A stretch of 20,416 nt of DNA from a virus: positions 1-20,416 of IMG/VR virus record IMGVR_UViG_3300022592_000039, one strand, 5' to 3'. Below are positions 1 to 6,456 of the stretch, in pieces. How positions within the stretch are numbered: position 1 is the stretch's first letter; every line of letters starts with the position of its first letter. Under the pieces are notes generated by a model. That model saw only the letters and a program-made list of their open reading frames with translations. It was not told the DNA's origin and ran no database searches. Both the position numbers and the translations under genes were made by a program.

Positions 1-317
1 CTGGAACTAACGGAACAGGCGGCGGCGGGGCTGGCGGCAGAGCTACATCAGGCGGTGGTGGAGTCGGATTATATGGTTTAGGGACTTCTGGAACGTTTAA
101 CATTAATACAGGTGGCCAAGGTGGATCTCCATATCTAACTACTGGAACAAATGGTGTATATAGTTATTTAACCGGAGGCAATGGCGGATATCCAGGAGGT
201 GGTGGTGGTGCCGGGTTAACAAATGGATTCATTGGAGGGTCTGGTGGTAATGGTGCAATACGAATCATCTGGTCTGGTTCAAGAACTTTCCCTTCTACTC
301 AAGCAGGAACTCCATAA
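1..317 (+). CDS. Glycine-rich tail fibre/tail protein, C-terminal part
   Basis: An open frame enters from the left edge (first full codon at base 3) and ends with TAA at 315-317, giving about 104 C-terminal residues. It is dominated by Gly, Ser, Thr and Asn with runs such as GGGGGAG, and closes with GGNGAIRIIWSG followed by SRTFPSTQAG. That Gly-rich tract plus IRIIW-type ending is a pattern I know from C-termini of phage tail fibre and tail-associated proteins, where the glycine stretches can form polyglycine-helix adhesin tips. The next gene starts on the last base of the stop codon, so the two are translationally coupled. The N-terminal part lies outside the window, so the full domain architecture cannot be judged. 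Confidence 0.75.
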   Translation, partial: GTNGTGGGGAGGRATSGGGGVGLYGLGTSGTFNINTGGQGGSPYLTTGTNGVYSYLTGGNGGYPGGGGGAGLTNGFIGGSGGNGAIRIIWSGSRTFPSTQAGTP

Positions 318-832
318 TGAAATTATATATTAAATTAGAAAATAATCAACCAATTAATCATCCTATGTTTGAAGAAAATATATTAGAATGCTATCCAGGA
401 ATTGATTTAAATAACACTGATCTATTTGCACCGTTTATAAGATTATCTCCACCAGATATTCAATTAGGCATTTATGATGTGTTAGATGTAAAATATGTTC
501 TTTCAGAAGATAAATTATCTTATACTGATTCCTTTTTTGTAAGAACAATGAGCAGTGAAGAAATAATTGAAATGAAATTTGAAGTAACCGAAAAAGTTAA
601 AAACAAAAAACAATATCTAATTGGGTTAGTTGATGAATATATTAATAACGAAGCAGCCGCAATTGATATACATATTTTTAACGAATATAAAAATTCCCTA
701 TTATTGATATCACAGGATGCGATTGAAACTGATCCATTCTCAATTAAATTTCCACAACCACCGATACAAGATAAATCTGGTAATTGGCTATCAACAAATA
801 ACCCAGGGAGTACACCAAATGTTATTGGCTAA
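317..832 (+). CDS. Tail-fibre-assembly-like protein
   Basis: 171 residues beginning MKLYIKLENNQPINHPM and ending in a Pro/Gly/Asn-rich tail. The opening (a short beta strand, then N-x-P-x-x-HP), the position directly after a tail fibre gene, and the size all suit the small fibre assembly chaperones found behind fibre genes in many myoviruses; those act in the cytoplasm to fold or trimerise the fibre and are usually not in the virion. The start ATG overlaps the previous stop and is preceded by AGGA with good spacing. Its last 14 bases overlap the start of the cupin gene. No catalytic motif is visible. The chaperone role rests on context and a weak N-terminal resemblance; a structural baseplate or fibre protein is the alternative. 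Confidence 0.5.
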   Translation: MKLYIKLENNQPINHPMFEENILECYPGIDLNNTDLFAPFIRLSPPDIQLGIYDVLDVKYVLSEDKLSYTDSFFVRTMSSEEIIEMKFEVTEKVKNKKQYLIGLVDEYINNEAAAIDIHIFNEYKNSLLLISQDAIETDPFSIKFPQPPIQDKSGNWLSTNNPGSTPNVIG

Positions 833-1118
833 TCAGTTAGAAAACTTAGGTGATATTAAAGGCACAATGTATGACTTTGAAAAAGCAGGTGACATTTTAC
901 CAAAACATGTTCATACTGAGGATGATGTTCATATTACTATAGTAGCTACTGGAACATTAAAGGCCTATTCTCATGATTGGGAAGTAGTTGTTACTGCAGG
1001 TAAAATGATAGACTTTCGTGTAGGTGAACCTCATGAGCTTATGGCTCTTGAAGATAATACACGAATATATAATATACTTAAAAAGTATAATGGTATACCA
1101 AATGATTATAATAATTAA
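819..1118 (+). CDS. Small single-domain cupin protein
   Basis: 99 residues from ATG at 819, chosen because GGGAG lies eight bases upstream; the frame is open further upstream (to 717) but lacks a ribosome site there and would overlap the previous gene heavily. The sequence carries a cupin signature: KHVHTEDDVHITIVATG (first motif, His-x-His then an acidic residue and Gly) and GKMIDFRVGEPHELMAL (second motif with a His). Cupins fold as small beta barrels that often bind a metal through these histidines. With only a minimal barrel and no other domain, a sugar- or metal-binding or virion role is as possible as an enzyme. It sits in the plus-strand chain between the fibre-assembly-like gene and a small unknown. 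Confidence 0.6.
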   Translation: MLLANQLENLGDIKGTMYDFEKAGDILPKHVHTEDDVHITIVATGTLKAYSHDWEVVVTAGKMIDFRVGEPHELMALEDNTRIYNILKKYNGIPNDYNN

Positions 1119-1129
1119 AGGATAAAGAA

Positions 1130-1411
1130 ATGGAAAATATAATAACAAGCAAAGAAGAAATAGATCATTGGTATAGGTCTGGATTATTATCAGTTGATTA
1201 TATTAATAAAGTAGTTAATAGACCCGCTGTTTCTCAAGAAGATATAGATCAAGTTGGTAGAGAAATTGGCCATCTAGAATTTTTATTAAGTAGAACTTTT
1301 TGGACTACTGAAGACTTATCAATCTTTTCTAAAGCAATGATTACTGGCTCGGTTCCCCCATTACAAGTTAAAGTTATTCCAGTTGAAGCACCAGCTTTTA
1401 AAAAAATATAA
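1130..1411 (+). CDS. Small protein of unknown function
   Basis: 93 residues with AAGGA upstream of the ATG. It is probably mostly helical in the first two thirds (EEIDHWYRSGLLSVDYINKVV, with VSQEDIDQVGREIGHLEFLL following) and ends in a Pro/Val-rich tail. I do not recognise a family. It lies 11 bases after the cupin gene and abuts the sulfotransferase gene directly (stop at 1409-1411, next ATG at 1412), so it is part of the same transcription unit. It could be a small virion or tail-associated protein by position only. Confidence 0.6.
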   Translation: MENIITSKEEIDHWYRSGLLSVDYINKVVNRPAVSQEDIDQVGREIGHLEFLLSRTFWTTEDLSIFSKAMITGSVPPLQVKVIPVEAPAFKKI

Positions 1412-2038
1412 ATGTTTATTAATTATACTAAAAAATTTATTTTCTTACGTGTAACAAAAACTGGTTCCACCTCAGTTCAACATTGTTTAATTGACAACTA
1501 TGATAAAAATGATGTTATTTCACATGCATTTTTAGATGATGGTGGGGAAAGTTTTGTTATTAAAAAATTTAATTGCGATAACATTCATACGTTACATCTT
1601 AATGTGAATGAAATAATAGATAATAAATTATTAACACATGAAGAAATATTAAATTATAAAATTTATGGTGTTATAAGAGATCCAGTTGATAGATTTTTAA
1701 GTGGAGCTTATCAATTATTTCCAATTTATACAAGAGAATCCAATGACGCTTTTATAAGAAGATGTTTGAATAATTTTAGTAGAGTAGAATGGGTGTTTTT
1801 ACCACAATATTACTGGTTAACTTATCAAGATAAACTAATTAATAATATTTATTTATACGAAGATATCCCGTTAATGGTTAATGATATTCTTAATAAAAAA
1901 GTAGATTTAACATATAAACATCGATCAAGTTGTAGACTAAACAGAGAATGTAATATTAGCGATTCACTTAAAAAAGAGATATATGATTTATATCCAAGAG
2001 ATTATGAAATATATTTACAACATAGGAGAAATATATGA
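1412..2038 (+). CDS. Sulfotransferase-family protein
   Basis: 208 residues. Near the N-terminus FIFLRVTKTGSTSVQ (residues ~10-23) matches the 5'-phosphosulfate-binding loop of PAPS-dependent sulfotransferases (Lys16, Gly-Ser-Thr), and YGVIRDPVDRFLSGAY (~85-100) matches the 3'-phosphate-binding element with the usual Arg89 and Ser97. Together these are the two diagnostic motifs of the carbohydrate sulfotransferase (Sulfotransfer_2-like) group, which move sulfate from PAPS to a sugar or other acceptor hydroxyl. Cytoplasmic: no signal peptide or membrane segment. The start has no clear ribosome site and directly follows the previous stop, so it probably depends on translational coupling. Position beside fibre genes suggests action on a glycan or a virion part, but the acceptor is unknown. 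Confidence 0.8.
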   Translation: MFINYTKKFIFLRVTKTGSTSVQHCLIDNYDKNDVISHAFLDDGGESFVIKKFNCDNIHTLHLNVNEIIDNKLLTHEEILNYKIYGVIRDPVDRFLSGAYQLFPIYTRESNDAFIRRCLNNFSRVEWVFLPQYYWLTYQDKLINNIYLYEDIPLMVNDILNKKVDLTYKHRSSCRLNRECNISDSLKKEIYDLYPRDYEIYLQHRRNI

Positions 2039-2418
2039 AAAAAATAGCATTATTAACAATGGCAATCATTTTATCTGGCTGTACTCCATCTTTAAGTTGG
2101 ATACCAAGTAAATGGGATCCTAATGAGGCAGCAGTTATTACCGATGTTCAATTCTCAGCCGTAAATCTTGATTGTAAAGAAAACTATAAACAATCAATTG
2201 ATCATCTTTATTCAAAAGTTAAATGGATAGAAACTTATTCTAAATTTAAAGGTACTAGAGATATATCTGAAATTATTATAGAATTAGTTAATACTACAAC
2301 TGAATTTAAATCAAGAAGTGATAACGGTGGTATGAGTAAAATTTATTGTGAAATGAAAAGAAAAGTAATAATCCAAGAGTCTGAAATGACAGCAAAAACT
2401 ATACAAGGGAGATTTTAA
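2035..2418 (+). CDS. Predicted lipoprotein
   Basis: 127 residues starting MKKIALLTMAIILSGC: a charged N-terminus, hydrophobic stretch and lipobox ILSGC with the lipidated Cys at residue 16, so it should be exported and anchored in a membrane of the infected cell. The mature part is polar and carries two further cysteines (about residues 49 and 108) that could form a disulfide. The ATG overlaps the sulfotransferase stop (ATGA) and follows AGGAGA. Roles known for phage lipoproteins include outer-membrane spanin subunits and superinfection exclusion; it is longer than a typical Rz1 and no inner-membrane spanin partner is seen nearby, so neither can be assigned. Confidence 0.75.
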   Translation: MKKIALLTMAIILSGCTPSLSWIPSKWDPNEAAVITDVQFSAVNLDCKENYKQSIDHLYSKVKWIETYSKFKGTRDISEIIIELVNTTTEFKSRSDNGGMSKIYCEMKRKVIIQESEMTAKTIQGRF

Positions 2419-2661
2419 ATGAGTGTATTAAATGATTTAGTAAATGGTTCAGAAATATGGGCGGCAGAACGTGCCCAAATGGCATTGGACATTGATCAAG
2501 CTGTAAAAAATGGTGAAATGAAACCAGATGAGGCTAAAGAACTTTTAGAAGATTTAATCAGTGCTGAAAAATTACAAGAAGATTCAACTGATGCTCGTGT
2601 AAGAGCAATTACAGTTGAAGCAATTTCTACACTTGCAGCGTTAATGGCGTCTGCAATCTAA
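2419..2661 (+). CDS. Small helical protein of unknown function
   Basis: 80 residues, immediately after the lipoprotein stop, with GGGAGA as ribosome site. The sequence is predicted by eye to be almost entirely alpha-helical, rich in Ala, Glu and Leu (MKPDEAKELLEDLISAEKL), and ends in a mildly hydrophobic Ala-rich helix (ISTLAALMASAI). It is the last gene of the plus-strand unit; a strong hairpin terminator starts seven bases downstream. The family is not recognised. A small virion or lysis-associated protein is possible but not supported by any motif. Confidence 0.6.
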   Translation: MSVLNDLVNGSEIWAAERAQMALDIDQAVKNGEMKPDEAKELLEDLISAEKLQEDSTDARVRAITVEAISTLAALMASAI

Positions 2662-2667
2662 AAAATA

Positions 2668-2701
2668 TAGCTACTATATCAATCATAGTAGCTAGTATTT
2701 T
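2668..2701. terminator. Bidirectional intrinsic terminator
   Basis: A perfect 10-bp stem, TAGCTACTAT (2668-2677) with ATAGTAGCTA (2685-2694), and a 7-base loop. On the plus strand it is followed by GTATTTTATT; on the minus strand the exit side is the A-run at 2661-2667, which reads as a U-run. It lies exactly between the convergent ends of the plus-strand unit (stop at 2661) and the minus-strand operon (stop at 2700-2702), so it can end transcription from both sides. Confidence 0.85.
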
Positions 2702-3299
2702 ATTCAATATTAATAAATGGTGGGATATCTCTATCACGCCATTTTAATAAATCTGGTCTAACTGTATTATAATATTTTTTATATGTACCAATGGTATCAC
2801 CTGGTATTATTTCAAAATTTTCGGTAAAACTCATAGGAGGTTCAGAAAATGGATTATTACCAATATTTGATGGTAACGCACATAACGCAGTTAAAATTCC
2901 ACTTTCTTCAGTTTTATGAATTTTGTTGTTATACCTAAAACTATATTCCTTGCATAGTGCAACCAATAATGAATATACCCAGTGATAATTTCGATTTGAT
3001 CCAAATATCCAATTAGATAACGGCTGATCAAGTCCTGATACTTTATACAAAATATTTTCAAGAGTTGGATCATCTAATTTCCATCGTTTTATCTTAGCAT
3101 AAGCAGCTGTGTATCCTATATACACAGTGCCATCTAGGTATCGATGTGCTGTAGATAATAAATGTGTACAAACCATTATTTGAGATACAACATGTGCATC
3201 AAAATGATATTGTGCACATGTTTCTGGATCGTCATCTAAATAATAAATGTTAGTATTAATTTTACTATAATTTTTAGTTACAGTTTTTATACGAACCAT
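2700..3299 (-). CDS. Conserved phage protein of unknown function
   Basis: 199 residues from ATG at 3299; a TTG nine bases further upstream would also be in frame but overlaps the preceding gene and has no better ribosome site. Recognisable blocks are YLDDDPETCAQYHFDAHVV then LLSTAHRYLDG, NYHWVYSLLVALCKEYSFRY, NNKIHKTEESG, and a C-terminal YKKYYNTVRPDLLKWRDRD. I recall this block order from a family widespread in marine T4-like and other phages, with conserved Cys, His and Trp residues, but no established activity. The many conserved His/Asp/Cys suggest a metal site. It is the last gene of the minus-strand block and ends at the shared terminator. Confidence 0.65.
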   Translation of the reverse strand: MVRIKTVTKNYSKINTNIYYLDDDPETCAQYHFDAHVVSQIMVCTHLLSTAHRYLDGTVYIGYTAAYAKIKRWKLDDPTLENILYKVSGLDQPLSNWIFGSNRNYHWVYSLLVALCKEYSFRYNNKIHKTEESGILTALCALPSNIGNNPFSEPPMSFTENFEIIPGDTIGTYKKYYNTVRPDLLKWRDRDIPPFINIE

Positions 3300-3301
3300 T
3301 T

Positions 3302-3505
3302 TTACCAACTATCAACAACAACGATTGGTATTGTAAATTTACCAAGTATATCATTAACATTACTAGGCAAAGTCATATCTAAGCAATATCCAATACCACC
3401 ACCGTCTTCTTTACGTAACTCAAACGAGGTTACTTCTGGAAATTTTTTAAGTACTTCTTGAATTTTTAATATATCACTTCTATTTAATTCTATATGTGTT
3501 TTCAT
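3302..3505 (-). CDS. Small protein of unknown function
   Basis: 67 residues (MKTHIELNRSDILKIQEVL and onward). The start at 3505 was chosen because it forms ATGA with the stop of the upstream gene and has GGGAA six bases before it; a TTG at 3517 is the alternative. The protein looks like a small alpha/beta domain: a strand, a helix (DILKIQEVLKKFPEV), then strands ending in the hydrophobic TIPIVVVDSW. A Gly-Gly-Gly-Ile-Gly loop sits in the middle. No family recognised. It is within the overlapping minus-strand chain. Confidence 0.6.
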   Translation of the reverse strand: MKTHIELNRSDILKIQEVLKKFPEVTSFELRKEDGGGIGYCLDMTLPSNVNDILGKFTIPIVVVDSW

Positions 3506-3720
3506 ATTGTTTCCCAATCATTAATTAGTTGATTAAGTACTTCTTCTACCACTTCAAGATATTCATAATGACTTAAATTCATTAACTGATCCCGAATGCT
3601 ATCATCAGAAATACCGTACATAACATCATCTTCCGTTGCATCAGTATAAGAGTATAAATCAATATAATCAAGCCATTCTCTCGTACTCTCTACTAATTTA
3701 TTAACTAATTCCATGTTCAT
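3502..3720 (-). CDS. Small acidic protein of unknown function
   Basis: 72 residues, strongly acidic and mostly helical by eye (for example YEYLEVVEEVLNQLINDWE), with an Asp/Thr-rich loop (YSYTDATEDDVMYG). It starts one base after the stop of the SPFH lipoprotein gene and overlaps the next gene by ATGA. Small acidic proteins like this are common in phage early regions, where some bind host enzymes, but nothing here shows a target. Confidence 0.6.
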   Translation of the reverse strand: MNMELVNKLVESTREWLDYIDLYSYTDATEDDVMYGISDDSIRDQLMNLSHYEYLEVVEEVLNQLINDWETI

Positions 3721-3721
3721 A

Positions 3722-4567
3722 TTATTGTTTAATAAATGGCAATGTTGAATTAGGGATCATAGTAGTCGGTAACTTACCATCCCATTTTTCAATCTTAGAC
3801 AATTCTAATACTTGTGGGTTATTAGATATAGCTTTACCTTTTATTTCAATGGCTTGCGCTTCTGCATTTGCTCTCAGTAACGTAGATTCAGAATCACCTC
3901 TTGCCTCTGCTATTTTCTTATCAGCCTCTGCTTTTGATTGTTGAATCTCTTGCTCACGTTGTGCGGTCATTTGTGATGCTTTAGCTTTGTTATTAATTGA
4001 TTCTTCGATTGATTCTGGTAAACGTAAGCCACCTATCCAGTATACATGCTCAATATTTATACCAATAATAGAACATTGTTTTCTAACATCTTCTTCAACT
4101 TGCTTGATTAATTCAGCCTTTCCAGATCCGTATACTGATTCAATTGGTTTTGTAGATGCGGAATTAATCAAAGCATCCCGTACCATTGATCTTAATACCG
4201 TATTAGTTATTTCTTCTACACCTTTGCGATACTTCTGAAATATAATAGATACTTTAGACGGATCTAATGAATATGTAATACCAATATCAGTATTTACATT
4301 TAACCCCTCGACTGTCTGAAAAGTCATACTATCATCATTTGGACTGCCTTCCGTGAGATCTTTTGTCCACACTTGTGTTTGAGCAAATGTTGGGAATGTA
4401 TATAAAGATTCATTCCAACTTAACCAATATCTTCCAACTGGCAGTACTTCATTCTGAACACCTTTGTCCGAACCTAACTTGTTGATTTTAATACCAACAT
4501 ATCCAGATGGAACATCACTACATGCTACTAACAATAATACTGATAATGCTACTAATATTTTTTTCAT
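3722..4567 (-). CDS. SPFH/band-7 (prohibitin-like) lipoprotein
   Basis: 281 residues. The first 16 residues form a lipoprotein signal with lipobox LLVAC (Cys16), so the mature protein should be exported and membrane-anchored. Next comes a band-7/SPFH domain (about residues 20-190: SGYVGIKINKLGS, LPVGRYWLSW, the long helix EITNTVLRSMVRDALI and IGINIEHVYWIGGLRLP), then an Ala/Glu/Lys-rich helix (about 190-245, AKASQMTAQREQEIQQSKAE onward) typical of the prohibitin/flotillin coiled-coil, and a short tail. SPFH proteins assemble into large membrane rings that modulate proteases and membrane domains. Start at 4567 has AGGAAG upstream and ATGA overlap with the gene before. A phage version that is a lipoprotein may work on the periplasmic face of the host membrane; the task is unknown. 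Confidence 0.85.
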   Translation of the reverse strand: MKKILVALSVLLLVACSDVPSGYVGIKINKLGSDKGVQNEVLPVGRYWLSWNESLYTFPTFAQTQVWTKDLTEGSPNDDSMTFQTVEGLNVNTDIGITYSLDPSKVSIIFQKYRKGVEEITNTVLRSMVRDALINSASTKPIESVYGSGKAELIKQVEEDVRKQCSIIGINIEHVYWIGGLRLPESIEESINNKAKASQMTAQREQEIQQSKAEADKKIAEARGDSESTLLRANAEAQAIEIKGKAISNNPQVLELSKIEKWDGKLPTTMIPNSTLPFIKQ

Positions 4568-4968
4568 TTTGCTTCCTTTATTAGGTTATAAACTGTTGTT
4601 AAAAATTCACATTCATCATCATAGCTAAATGTGAATTTTGCTGGGTTGTCAAAGTCTTCGGGAAGAAGTGATAACTGCAATTCCTCTCGTTCTTTATCCA
4701 CTAAATCTTTGAAATATTTGAATTCTGGATGACACCAATTATGCTCATGGTCCTTGCCATCTGTGCTATCGAAAAATGTGCATTCGTACACTACCTGTGT
4801 TTTAGTATCAAATACTACATTACATTCTTGAATATATGCCAAAACACCATGTTTTGCCCAAGAATATGAGTATGCATTCTCTCCATAGTATTTCCATACG
4901 AATTTGGAACCTTCTTGTACTTCATAATTGATCAATTCTAAATAGTCATTTATTGTAAAATCTTTCAT
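4564..4968 (-). CDS. Protein of unknown function
   Basis: 134 residues starting MKDFTINDYLELINYEV. The start at 4968 makes an ATGA overlap with the preceding gene and has a purine-rich AGGGATGG just upstream; an ATG six bases earlier is possible. The protein is acidic and rich in aromatic residues (KYYGENAYSYSWAKHGVLAY), with a Cys/His cluster in the middle (YECTFFDSTDG, then EHNWCHPEF). The His and Cys could bind metal, but the spacing does not match a zinc finger I know. It lies between the small membrane protein and the SPFH lipoprotein, so the three may be coexpressed at the membrane. Confidence 0.6.
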   Translation of the reverse strand: MKDFTINDYLELINYEVQEGSKFVWKYYGENAYSYSWAKHGVLAYIQECNVVFDTKTQVVYECTFFDSTDGKDHEHNWCHPEFKYFKDLVDKEREELQLSLLPEDFDNPAKFTFSYDDECEFLTTVYNLIKEAK

Positions 4969-5171
4969 TTCCATCCCTGATCTTGATCGCTGTCTGTTTC
5001 ACTTGTTATCCAGACAAATGCTAGGTATAGGGATGGTATCAGTAATGCTCCCATGAATATAGCTATAAGCATGGTCACATCAGATGCCTGAGAAACTAGG
5101 TATGGCATAAGAAAGCCGTATAGCCCTAGAAATATAAAAACTGATACTACGATTTTAAAATATACTTTCAT
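4965..5171 (-). CDS. Small two-helix membrane protein
   Basis: 68 residues with two clear hydrophobic segments: VYFKIVVSVFIFLGLYGFLM (residues ~3-22) and VTMLIAIFMGALLIPSLYLA (~32-51), followed by a short acidic cytoplasmic or periplasmic tail (ETDSDQDQGWK). No family recognised. ATGA overlaps on both sides place it firmly inside the minus-strand chain, next to the SPFH lipoprotein region. Small phage membrane proteins of this kind include holins and host-inhibitory or exclusion proteins; expression with the early-looking block argues against a holin, but this is inference. Confidence 0.65.
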   Translation of the reverse strand: MKVYFKIVVSVFIFLGLYGFLMPYLVSQASDVTMLIAIFMGALLIPSLYLAFVWITSETDSDQDQGWK

Positions 5172-5653
5172 TTGTTTTTTTCTTCCTCTTCTATTGATAA
5201 TTTACATACTAATAAAAAGTTTTCATAGCTTTTTCTAACTGTTGGGTTTGATAATAACTTATCTGCTTGTTTTACCATTTCTTCAACACCAGCCTTAATT
5301 ATATCATGTGTGCTGATTCCGCGCAATGAATTTAAATCGTCACCATATACTTTAACTAATTTATTCCAGGCAGCAATTTGTTCCATTGTTGCTGGTGGTT
5401 TTTTTGGTACTAAATCAGCTTGTTTTAGAATAAACTCTGCCATTGCATCTTCTGCATATATTCCAATTGCAATCATTGGCGCAAAATCAGTATCAATTTT
5501 ATATCTTTTACTTACACTACCAGGTTTTACAGTAACTAAATGTGACCCTTCAGGTAATGCGTCTAATAATTCAGGATCATATTCAGAAACTGGTTCATAC
5601 CTAAGAAATTTATTAAATACTTTAGTAGTAGTTTTCTTATAAAATGTAGTCAT
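5168..5653 (-). CDS. Protein of unknown function
   Basis: 161 residues. The N-terminal third looks beta-rich (FLRYEPVSEYDPELLDALP, then HLVTVKPGSVSKRYKIDTDF), the middle contains IAIGIYAEDAMAEFILKQAD, and the C-terminal half is helical, ending in an acidic-basic tail EEEEKNK. I do not recognise a family. It overlaps the next gene through ATGA and the preceding one through TAATG, so translation is coupled throughout. No signal peptide or membrane segment. Confidence 0.6.
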   Translation of the reverse strand: MTTFYKKTTTKVFNKFLRYEPVSEYDPELLDALPEGSHLVTVKPGSVSKRYKIDTDFAPMIAIGIYAEDAMAEFILKQADLVPKKPPATMEQIAAWNKLVKVYGDDLNSLRGISTHDIIKAGVEEMVKQADKLLSNPTVRKSYENFLLVCKLSIEEEEKNK

Positions 5654-5868
5654 TATTCTTTTTCCATCATGAGTAATTTATCAGACCAACGCAGAATAAA
5701 CCAATCTCGTTGTGATTCAGTTTTAAAACTCCACAAGTTATCAGTCATATGCATACCACACTTATTTTCAATTACCCACTCTTTCATTTCATTAATTACA
5801 TTTTCTTCCAAATCTTCAGGTAATTGTAATCCTGGTAAATTGAAAAGCCCCACTGATACTTTATTCAT
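5653..5868 (-). CDS. Small protein of unknown function
   Basis: 71 residues, starting MNKVSVGLFNLPGLQLPEDL. AGGGAA precedes the start with six-base spacing. The pattern VINEMKEWVIENKCGMHMTD followed by LWSFKTESQRDWFILRWSDK suggests a short alpha/beta fold with exposed Trp and Phe; the block TESQRDWFILRW resembles small T4-like proteins that have a residue-coordinates-like 'F.s..d...FkLrW' ending, but I cannot name a function. Coupled to both neighbours by one-base overlaps. Confidence 0.55.
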   Translation of the reverse strand: MNKVSVGLFNLPGLQLPEDLEENVINEMKEWVIENKCGMHMTDNLWSFKTESQRDWFILRWSDKLLMMEKE

Positions 5869-6128
5869 TATAATTCCCTACTAATTTCTTCACTAAATCT
5901 CATTTCAAATAATACTCGTTTACGTTCATCAAACCAATCTAAATATATGTATTTTTTAACATACTCAATGCTATCCCAATCAGCAGACCAATTTTTTTGT
6001 TCTCGTGTTGTGAACCCTAATTTTTCTTTCATACAGCGTCTAAAAAATATAGTTGATGGGTTATTCTCTTTCTTTAATATGCATAAAATATTGTTCCACT
6101 GTTTAATAGTTAGCTTTGTAGGTAACAT
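5868..6128 (-). CDS. Small protein of unknown function
   Basis: 86 residues, MLPTKLTIKQWNNILCIL and onward. It is basic in the first two thirds (TIFFRRCMKEKLGFTTREQK), then has aromatic-rich WSADWDSIEYVKKYIYLDWF and an acidic C-terminus. The tail (Y-x-x-x-x-W, E-x-x-F, MRF) resembles that of the preceding small proteins only in composition. TAATG overlaps with both flanking genes. Family not recognised. Confidence 0.55.
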   Translation of the reverse strand: MLPTKLTIKQWNNILCILKKENNPSTIFFRRCMKEKLGFTTREQKNWSADWDSIEYVKKYIYLDWFDERKRVLFEMRFSEEISREL

Positions 6129-6346
6129 TATAGTTCTTCTCTCATTAATTGTAAAGTCAAATACTTACTATCAAGTACTATGACTTCATCTGGTTCTTTA
6201 ATAAATCTAGAACCTTGTCTATTATGGGTTATAATAAAATCCAGTGCCATGGCGGTTACTTTGCAAACTTGTAATTTATTACTATTTGCTACCACGACAT
6301 AATCATTAATTTTTATTTCTCTTCCTAAATTATCTCTATGGACCAT
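6128..6346 (-). CDS. Small protein of unknown function, first gene of minus-strand operon
   Basis: 72 residues from ATG at 6346: MVHRDNLGREIKINDYVVVA. The frame is open up to an ATG at 6379, but the sigma70-like -10 box TACAAT lies inside that extension, and the G-R-E-I-x-x-x-D-Y-V opening is a common N-terminus among small phage proteins (a short SH3-like beta barrel is likely: strands DYVVVANS, LQVCKVTAMALDFIITH, DEVIVLDSK). GGTGA is a modest ribosome site before 6346. This start choice gives a leader of about 17 bases from the predicted transcription start. Function unknown. Confidence 0.6.
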   Translation of the reverse strand: MVHRDNLGREIKINDYVVVANSNKLQVCKVTAMALDFIITHNRQGSRFIKEPDEVIVLDSKYLTLQLMREEL

Positions 6347-6369
6347 AAATTCACCGTTATTGATGAGTA

Positions 6370-6399
6370 ATTGTAACATATTATTTAAACAAAAGTCAA
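6370..6399 (-). promoter_or_regulatory. Sigma70-like promoter of the minus-strand block
   Basis: On the minus strand TTGACT (6394-6399) and TACAAT (6370-6375) are separated by 18 bases, each one mismatch from the consensus hexamers. It faces the nine-gene minus-strand chain and would start transcripts near 6363, just before the ATG at 6346. This suggests early or middle transcription by unmodified host polymerase, unlike the plus-strand genes with T4-type late boxes. Confidence 0.55.
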
Positions 6400-6418
6400 T
6401 TACAAATATATAATCTTA

Positions 6419-6426
6419 TATAAATA
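6419..6426 (+). promoter_or_regulatory. T4-type late promoter TATAAATA
   Basis: An exact TATAAATA, the T4 late promoter element, lies 30 bases before the ATG of the gene at 6457 in the divergent intergenic region (6347-6456). Predicted start of transcription is about 6433. It faces away from the sigma70-like promoter, so the intergenic region separates an early-type from a late-type unit. Confidence 0.75.
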
Positions 6427-6456
6427 AAGCTATCACTATAATAAAACGGTACTTTT

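Noticed and set aside
717-818. Longer start for the cupin gene
   Set aside because: No ribosome site upstream of 717 and it would overlap most of the 3' part of the previous gene; ATG at 819 has GGGAG at good spacing.
1846-1857. Minus-strand AATAAATA/TATAAATA inside the sulfotransferase gene
   Set aside because: Lies in AT-rich coding sequence with no minus-strand gene downstream; likely chance.
2035-2418. Outer-membrane spanin (Rz1) identity for the lipoprotein
   Set aside because: Longer than usual, not proline-rich, and no inner-membrane spanin gene next to or overlapping it.
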